DNA of 64,000 bases, from assembly GCA_032622095.1 (NCBI GenBank), contig CP136062.1, positions 150,220,875-150,284,874 of the forward strand. The letters run 5' to 3'. The notes below the pieces were generated by a model. That model did not search any database. It saw nothing but the letters and a program-made list of their open reading frames with translations, and had not been told where the DNA came from. Both the position numbers and the translations under genes were made by a program. Every line of letters begins with the position of its first letter. Positions within the stretch are counted from its first letter, which is position 1. Shown here piece by piece: positions 56,526 to 64,000 of this stretch. This DNA is from Siphonodentalium dalli (taxonomy: Eukaryota > Mollusca > Scaphopoda > Gadilida > Siphonodentaliidae).

Positions 56526-58382
56526 ATAAAGGTCACGACATTGTCAACCGGACTTGGATGTATAAAAGCCTCCTTTATCAGAGATTTCTTCATTTACAAT
56601 GTCCTGAAAAACTATTTCACTTTGGAGCAATGACAAGTTGAGAAACTTGGATTGTTCACTTTTGATTACGAAACAACTTTTACTATTAAAAAAATTTGAT
56701 GAATAAATGTTTCCGTGCATTTCACGGAAACATGGAATTTCCCCACCCCCGCAATCGGTGAACGTCACATACATGTTATAAAGGTCACGACATTGCCAAC
56801 CGGACTTGGATGTATAAAAGCCTCCTTTATCAAAGATTTCTTCATTTACAATGTCCTGAAAAACTATTCCACTTTGGAGCAATGACAAGTTGAGAAACTT
56901 GGATTGTTCACTTTTGATTACGAAACAACTTTTACTATAAAAAAAATCTGATGAATAAATGTTTCCGTGCATTTCACGGACACTTGGAATTTACCCACCC
57001 CCGCAATCGATGAACGTCACAGACAAGTTATAACGGTCACGACATTGCCAACCGGACTTGGATGTATAAAAGCCTCCTTTATCAAAGATTTCTTCATTTA
57101 CAATGTCCTGAAAAACTATTCCACTTTGGAGCAATGACAAGTTGAGAAACTTGGATTGTTCACTTTTGATTACGAAACAACTTTTACTATAAAAACAATC
57201 TGATGAAAGCAAGTTTCCGTGCATTTCACGGAAACTTGGAATTTCCCCACCCCCGCAATCGGTTAACGTCACAGACATGTTATAAAGGTCACGACATTGC
57301 CAACCGGACATGGATGTATAAAAGCCTCCTTTATCAAAGATTTCTTCATTTACAATGTCCTGAAAAACTATTCCACTTTGGAGCAATGACAAGTTGAGAA
57401 ACTTGGATTGTTCACTTTTGATTACGAAACAACTTTTACTATAAAAAAAATCTGATGAATAAATGTTTCCGTGCATTTCACGGAAACATGGAATTTCCCC
57501 ACCCCCGCAATCGGTGAACGTCACAGACATGTTATAAAGGTCACGACATTGCCAACCGGACTTGGATGTATAAAAGCCTCCTTTATCAAAGATTTCTTCA
57601 TTTACAATGTCCTGAAAAACTATTCCACTTTGGAGCAATGACAAGTTGAGAAACTTGGATTGTTCACTTTTGATTACGAAACAACTTTTACTATAAAAAC
57701 AATCTGATGAAAGCAAGTTTCCGTGCATTTCACGGAAACTTGGAATTTCCCCACCCACGCAATCGGTTAACGTCACAGACATGTTATAAAGGTCACGACA
57801 TTGCCAACCGGACATGGATGTATAAAAGCCTCCTTTATCAAAGATTTCTTCATTTACAATGTCCTGAAAAACTATTCCACTTTGGAGCAATGACAAGTTG
57901 AGAAACTTGGATTGTTCACTTTTGATTACGAAACAACTTTTACTATAAAAAAAATCTGATGAATAAATGTTTCCGTGCATTTCACGGAAACATGGAATTT
58001 CCCCACCCCCGCAATCGGTGAACGTCACAGACATGTTATAAAGGTCACGACATTGCCAACCGGACTTGGATGTATAAAAGCCTCCTTTATCAAAGATTTC
58101 TTCATTTACAATGTCCTGAAAAACTATTCCACTTTGGAGCAATGACAAGTTGAGAAACTTGGATTGTTCACTTTTGATTACGAAACAACTTTTACTATAA
58201 AAACAATCTGATGAAAGCAAGTTTCCGTGCATTTCACGGAAACTTGGAATTTCCCCGCCCCCGCAAATTTCTTCATTTGAAAAACTATTTCACTTTGGAG
58301 CAATGACAAGTTGAGAAACTTGGATTGTTCACTTTTGATTACGAAATAACTTTTACTATACAAAAATCTGATTCCGTGCAGG
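56526..58382 (-). repeat. Monomer block 17 (seven plus truncated eighth), variant CRD
   Basis: Standard block. Frames are 413 codons (58232-56991) and 142 codons (56972-56544). Confidence 0.9.
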
Positions 58383-58515
58383 ACAAAACCATGAACTGCA
58401 AAAAAGGAAAAATTAACGGGGATTCCCCTTCCATACAAACGACAGAACCAGTCCTTGTGAGTCTTGGAAATGTTTGTATATAAAATTTGGTTGAGAATTT
58501 TTTTAAAGAAAAAAA

Positions 58516-59325
58516 TTATTGTAACCACTTATGTTCGCGGATTTCAGAGAGGGTTATGCGTTTATTCACATCTGGTTCCAGAAGTCTCAATACTAAATCG
58601 ACACAGTCATTCCCAACTTCGAGCGATTTTGGCAGCAGTGTTTCTCCGGGGGTTTGATTCTTCACAATTTTCTGGATATATGAGTTGCTGAATGGCATTC
58701 TTCCAAACACCAATGAGTACATAATTATGCCCAAGCTCCATATATCTGCCATAAATGGATCGTAGTTTTCGCCCCGTATTATTTCAGGAGAAATATATGA
58801 AGAGCTCCCACAGAAAGTATTGCTCAATTCCTTCATGTTGGACATGCGCCTCGCAAAGCCAAAGTCGGTTATCTTTGCTTTGCCATTTAAGTCGAGCAGG
58901 ATATTTTCCAATTTGAGATCTCGGTGCGCTATCTTCTGCTCATGCAGATTAACAACACCGTGAATAATTTGTTTGAATAATTGCTTTGCTTCGCCTTCGT
59001 TCATGGGGCCATTGTCAGTAATTTTGTCCAAGAGGTCACCTCCCCGAACCAGTTCCATGAAGATGTAAATATTTTCCTTCAGTTCGATAACATTATGCAG
59101 CTTGACAACGCTATCTGAACTAATGCTCGAGAGAACGTTTATTTCTCTCGGTAAGAACTTTTCTAGGAACTCGGGTGAAGCATTCGTCTTATTGATTATT
59201 TTCACCGCCATTTCGACGGCTTTCTTTCCATTATTGTATACGCATTCTCTGATCTTGCCGAACGACCCTTCGCCCAGCTTTCGACCCAGAATGTATCCTT
59301 TTTTCGCAAGAAATGAATTTTCCAT
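58516..59325 (-). CDS. TSSK-like kinase, copy 18
   Basis: Intact frame with the reference protein. One change in the short leader (TATAGATAG for TATAGAAAG at about 59338) leaves the TATA box and initiator untouched. Confidence 0.9.
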   Translation of the reverse strand: MENSFLAKKGYILGRKLGEGSFGKIRECVYNNGKKAVEMAVKIINKTNASPEFLEKFLPREINVLSSISSDSVVKLHNVIELKENIYIFMELVRGGDLLDKITDNGPMNEGEAKQLFKQIIHGVVNLHEQKIAHRDLKLENILLDLNGKAKITDFGFARRMSNMKELSNTFCGSSSYISPEIIRGENYDPFMADIWSLGIIMYSLVFGRMPFSNSYIQKIVKNQTPGETLLPKSLEVGNDCVDLVLRLLEPDVNKRITLSEIREHKWLQ

Positions 59326-59414
59326 TTTTATTATAGATAGTTTGAACTTTGTCCATTTCCTTTATTTATAGATTTTTTTCCAAACGACCCGAGCATCGGA
59401 GCGTGACCCTTGTC

Positions 59415-61271
59415 ATAAAGGTCACGACATTGTCAACCGGACTTGGATGTATAAAAGCCTCCTTTATCAGAGATTTCTTCATTTACAATGTCCTGAAAAA
59501 CTATTTCACTTTGGAGCAATGACAAGTTGAGAAACTTGGATTGTTCACTTTTGATTACGAAACAACTTTTACTATTAAAAAAATTTGATGAATAAATGTT
59601 TCCGTGCATTTCACGGAAACATGGAATTTCCCCACCCCCGCAATCGGTGAACGTCACATACATGTTATAAAGGTCACGACATTGCCAACCGGACTTGGAT
59701 GTATAAAAGCCTCCTTTATAAAAGATTTCTTCATTTACAATGTCCTGAAAAACTATTCCACTTTGGAGCAATGACAAGTTGAGAAACTTGGATTGTTCAC
59801 TTTTGATTACGAAACAACTTTTACTATAAAAAAAATCTGATGAATAAATGTTTCCGTGCATTTCACGGACACTTGGAATTTACCCACCCCCGCAATCGAT
59901 GAACGTCACAGACAAGTTATAACGGTCACGACATTGCCAACCGGACTTGGATGTATAAAAGCCTCCTTTATCAAAGATTTCTTCATTTACAATGTCCTGA
60001 AAAACTATTCCACTTTGGAGCAATGACAAGTTGAGAAACTTGGATTGTTCACTTTTGATTACGAAACAACTTTTACTATAAAAACAATCTGATGAAAGCA
60101 AGTTTCCGTGCATTTCACGGAAACTTGGAATTTCCCCACCCCCGCAATCGGTTAACGTCACAGACATGTTATAAAGGTCACGACATTGCCAACCGGACAT
60201 GGATGTATAAAAGCCTCCTTTATCAAAGATTTCTTCATTTACAATGTCCTGAAAAACTATTCCACTTTGGAGCAATGACAAGTTGAGAAACTTGGATTGT
60301 TCACTTTTGATTACGAAACAACTTTTACTATAAAAAAAATCTGATGAATAAATGTTTCCGTGCATTTCACGGAAACATGGAATTTCCCCACCCCCGCAAT
60401 CGGTGAACGTCACAGACATGTTATAAAGGTCACGACATTGCCAACCGGACTTGGATGTATAAAAGCCTCCTTTATCAAAGATTTCTTCATTTACAATGTC
60501 CTGAAAAACTATTCCACTTTGGAGCAATGACAAGTTGAGAAACTTGGATTGTTCACTTTTGATTACGAAACAACTTTTACTATAAAAACAATCTGATGAA
60601 AGCAAGTTTCCGTGCATTTCACGGAAACTTGGAATTTCCCCACCCACGCAATCGGTTAACGTCACAGACATGTTATAAAGGTCACGACATTGCCAACCGG
60701 ACATGGATGTATAAAAGCCTCCTTTATCAAAGATTTCTTCATTTACAATGTCCTGAAAAACTATTCCACTTTGGAGCAATGACAAGTTGAGAAACTTGGA
60801 TTGTTCACTTTTGATTACGAAACAACTTTTACTATAAAAAAAATCTGATGAATAAATGTTTCCGTGCATTTCACGGAAACATGGAATTTCCCCACCCCCG
60901 CAATCGGTGAACGTCACAGACATGTTATAAAGGTCACAACATTGCCAACCGGACTTGGATGTATAAAAGCCTCCTTTATCAAAGATTTCTTCATTTACAA
61001 TGTCCTGAAAAACTATTCCACTTTGGAGCAATGACAAGTTGAGAAACTTGGATTGTTCACTTTTGATTACGAAACAACTTTTACTATAAAAACAATCTGA
61101 TGAAAGCAAGTTTCCGTGCATTTCACGGAAACTTGGAATTTCCCCGCCCCCGCAAATTTCTTCATTTGAAAAACTATTTCACTTTGGAGCAATGACAAGT
61201 TGAGAAACTTGGATTGTTCACTTTTGATTACGAAATAACTTTTACTATACAAAAATCTGATTCCGTGCAGG
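59415..61271 (-). repeat. Monomer block 18 (seven plus truncated eighth), variant CCD
   Basis: Full-length block with a private Asp-to-Tyr change near 59720 (TTTATAAAAG). Confidence 0.9.
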
Positions 61272-61404
61272 ACAAAACCATGAACTGCAAAAAAGGAAAA
61301 ATTAACGGGGATTCCCCTTCCATACAAACGACAGAACCAGTCCTTGTGAGTCTTGGAAATGTTTGTATATAAAATTTGGTTGAGAATTTTTTTAAAGAAA
61401 AAAA

Positions 61405-62214
61405 TTATTGTAACCACTTATGTTCGCGGATTTCAGAGAGGGTTATGCGTTTATTCACATCTGGTTCCAGAAGTCTCAATACTAAATCGACACAGTCATT
61501 CCCAACTTCGAGCGATTTTGGCAGCAGTGTTTCTCCGGGGGTTTGATTCTTCACAATTTTCTGGATATATGAGTTGCTGAATGGCATTCTTCCAAACACC
61601 AATGAGTACATAATTATGCCCAAGCTCCATATATCTGCCATAAATGGATCGTAGTTTTCGCCCCGTATTATTTCAGGAGAAATATATGAAGAGCTCCCAC
61701 AGAAAGTATTGCTCAATTCCTTCATGTTGGACATGCGCCTCGCAAAGCCAAAGTCGGTTATCTTTGCTTTGCCATTTAAGTCGAGCAGGATATTTTCCAA
61801 TTTGAGATCTCGGTGCGCTATCTTCTGCTCATGCAGATTAACAACACCGTGAATAATTTGTTTGAATAATTGCTTTGCTTCGCCTTCGTTCATGGGGCCA
61901 TTGTCAGTAATTTTGTCCAAGAGGTCACCTCCCCGAACCAGTTCCATGAAGATGTAAATATTTTCCTTCAGTTCGATAACATTATGCAGCTTGACAACGC
62001 TATCTGAACTAATGCTCGAGAGAACGTTTATTTCTCTCGGTAAGAACTTTTCTAGGAACTCGGGTGAAGCATTCGTCTTATTGATTATTTTCACCGCCAT
62101 TTCGACGGCTTTCTTTCCATTATTGTATACGCATTCTCTGATCTTGCCGAACGACCCTTCGCCCAGCTTTCGACCCAGAATGTATCCTTTTTTCGCAAGA
62201 AATGAATTTTCCAT
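61405..62214 (-). CDS. TSSK-like kinase, copy 19
   Basis: Intact frame with the reference protein. It is the last complete kinase in the window. Confidence 0.9.
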   Translation of the reverse strand: MENSFLAKKGYILGRKLGEGSFGKIRECVYNNGKKAVEMAVKIINKTNASPEFLEKFLPREINVLSSISSDSVVKLHNVIELKENIYIFMELVRGGDLLDKITDNGPMNEGEAKQLFKQIIHGVVNLHEQKIAHRDLKLENILLDLNGKAKITDFGFARRMSNMKELSNTFCGSSSYISPEIIRGENYDPFMADIWSLGIIMYSLVFGRMPFSNSYIQKIVKNQTPGETLLPKSLEVGNDCVDLVLRLLEPDVNKRITLSEIREHKWLQ

Positions 62215-62303
62215 TTTTATTATAGAAAGTTTGAACTTTGTCCATTTCCTTTATTTATAGATTTTTTTCCAAACGACCCGAGCATCGGAGCGTGACCCTT
62301 GTC

Positions 62304-64000
62304 ATAAAGGTCACGACATTGTCAACCGGACTTGGATGTATAAAAGCCTCCTTTATCAGAGATTTCTTCATTTACAATGTCCTGAAAAACTATTTCACTT
62401 TGGAGCAATGACAAGTTGAGAAACTTGGATTGTTCACTTTTGATTACGAAACAACTTTTACTATTAAAAAAATTTGATGAATAAATGTTTCCGTGCATTT
62501 CACGGAAACATGGAATTTCCCCACCCCCGCAATCGGTGAACGTCACATACATGTTATAAAGGTCACGACATTGCCAACCGGACTTGGATGTATAAAAGCC
62601 TCCTTTATCAAAGATTTCTTCATTTACAATGTCCTGAAAAACTATTCCACTTTGGAGCAATGACAAGTTGAGAAACTTGGATTGTTCACTTTTGATTACG
62701 AAACAACTTTTACTATAAAAAAAATCTGATGAATAAATGTTTCCGTGCATTTCACGGACACTTGGAATTTACCCACCCCCGCAATCGATGAACGTCACAG
62801 ACAAGTTATAACGGTCACGACATTGCCAACCGGACTTGGATGTATAAAAGCCTCCTTTATCAAAGATTTCTTCATTTACAATGTCCTGAAAAACTATTCC
62901 ACTTTGGAGCAATGACAAGTTGAGAAACTTGGATTGTTCACTTTTGATTACGAAACAACTTTTACTATAAAAACAATCTGATGAAAGCAAGTTTCCGTGC
63001 ATTTCACGGAAACTTGGAATTTCCCCACCCCCGCAATCGGTTAACGTCACAGACATGTTATAAAGGTCACGACATTGCCAACCGGACATGGATGTATAAA
63101 AGCCTCCTTTATCAAAGATTTCTTCATTTACAATGTCCTGTAAAACTATTCCACTTTGGAGCAATGACAAGTTGAGAAACTTGGATTGTTCACTTTTGAT
63201 TACGAAACAACTTTTACTATAAAAAAAATCTGATGAATAAATGTTTCCGTGCATTTCACGGAAACATGGAATTTCCCCACCCCCGCAATCGGTGAACGTC
63301 ACAGACATGTTATAAAGGTCACGACATTGCCAACCGGACTTGGATGTATAAAAGCCTCCTTTATCAAAGATTTCTTCATTTACAATGTCCTGAAAAACTA
63401 TTCCACTTTGGAGCAATGACAAGTTGAGAAACTTGGATTGTTCACTTTTGATTACGAAACAACTTTTACTATAAAAACAATCTGATGAAAGCAAGTTTCC
63501 GTGCATTTCACGGAAACTTGGAATTTCCCCACCCACGCAATCGGTTAACGTCACAGACATGTTATAAAGGTCACGACATTGCCAACCGGACATGGATGTA
63601 TAAAAGCCTCCTTTATCAAAGATTTCTTCATTTACAATGTCCTGAAAAACTATTCCACTTTGGAGCAATGACAAGTTGAGAAACTTGGATTGTTCACTTT
63701 TGATTACGAAACAACTTTTACTATAAAAAAAATCTGATGAATAAATGTTTCCGTGCATTTCACGGAAACATGGAATTTCCCCACCCCCGCAATCGGTGAA
63801 CGTCACAGACATGTTATAAAGGTCACGACATTGCCAACCGGACTTGGATGTATAAAAGCCTCCTTTATCAAAGATTTCTTCATTTACAATGTCCTGAAAA
63901 ACTATTCCACTTTGGAGCAATGACAAGTTGAGAAACTTGGATTGTTCACTTTTGATTACGAAACAACTTTTACTATAAAAACAATCTGATGAAAGCAAGT
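62304..64000 (-). repeat. Monomer block 19, cut by the window end, variant CRD
   Basis: The array continues past the window. Private changes occur near 63141 and in one B monomer (GIVLQD). The frame of at least 409 codons is open at the right edge. Confidence 0.9.

Larger units (their letters stand above)
10733..64000 (-). repeat. Tandem megasatellite array, 2,889-bp unit carrying a TSSK-like kinase
   Basis: Kinase start codons recur exactly 2,889 bases apart over most of the array. Exceptions are 2,882 and 2,898 around the error-rich unit, 2,385, two of 1,881, 2,638, 2,888, and 3,220 where there is an insertion. All units point the same way and are nearly identical, including non-coding parts. 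Each unit, in transcription order, holds a short promoter region, an 810-bp kinase frame, about 130 bases of 3' flank, and a block of 252-bp monomers. The left edge is at about 10733 and the right edge lies outside the window, so the array is at least 53 kb. Homogeneity implies recent amplification or strong concerted evolution. Confidence 0.97.

Overview
This is nuclear DNA from an animal, most likely an aquatic invertebrate. It carries decayed CR1/L2/Jockey-type LINEs of a kind common in molluscs and cnidarians, small foldback elements, AT-rich intergenic sequence and microsatellites, and a protein kinase of the metazoan testis-specific serine/threonine kinase (TSSK) type. There are no operons or other prokaryotic features. 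The species cannot be fixed from the sequence alone.

Left part (1 to about 10,730): transposon-rich sequence with no host gene that I can support. It holds a LINE reverse-transcriptase relic on the minus strand (about 3246-4252). A second LINE relic on the plus strand (about 5700-6373 and 7905-8800) is split inside its reverse transcriptase by a younger, 5'-truncated LINE (about 6374-7904) whose 390-residue C-terminal frame is intact. There is a foldback element flanked by TTAA (9572-10058), a degenerate 26-28 bp minisatellite (1946-2482), a (CCAT/ATCC)n tract, and three small unclassified dispersed repeat families.

Right part (about 10,733 to the end, still running at 64,000): one tandem array of a 2,889-bp unit. 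Each unit carries, on the minus strand, an intronless 269-residue TSSK-like kinase with all catalytic residues. Just upstream of each ATG are a TATA box and an initiator-like site. Downstream of each stop lies a block of 252-bp monomers, normally seven plus a truncated eighth, built largely on an alternating A/B (504-bp) pattern. Nineteen kinase copies are present: seventeen are intact, one has a single +1 frameshift (49518-50328) and one is peppered with single-base indels that look like consensus error (23398-24200). Units differ in length by whole 252-bp steps (2,889, 2,638, 2,385 and 1,881 bp), and one unit carries a 331-bp palindromic insertion. The array edge at 10.7 kb holds a 94-bp kinase P-loop fragment fused in frame into the monomer reading frame.

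The array resembles the coding megasatellites known elsewhere (RS447/USP17, D4Z4/DUX4) and the tandem testis genes Stellate/Su(Ste) of Drosophila. A kinase-bearing, satellite-within-satellite array of this build is the most notable object in the window. Whether the monomers are translated is doubtful: their long open frame exists, but every A/B difference I compared changes an amino acid. They also carry a strong hairpin.
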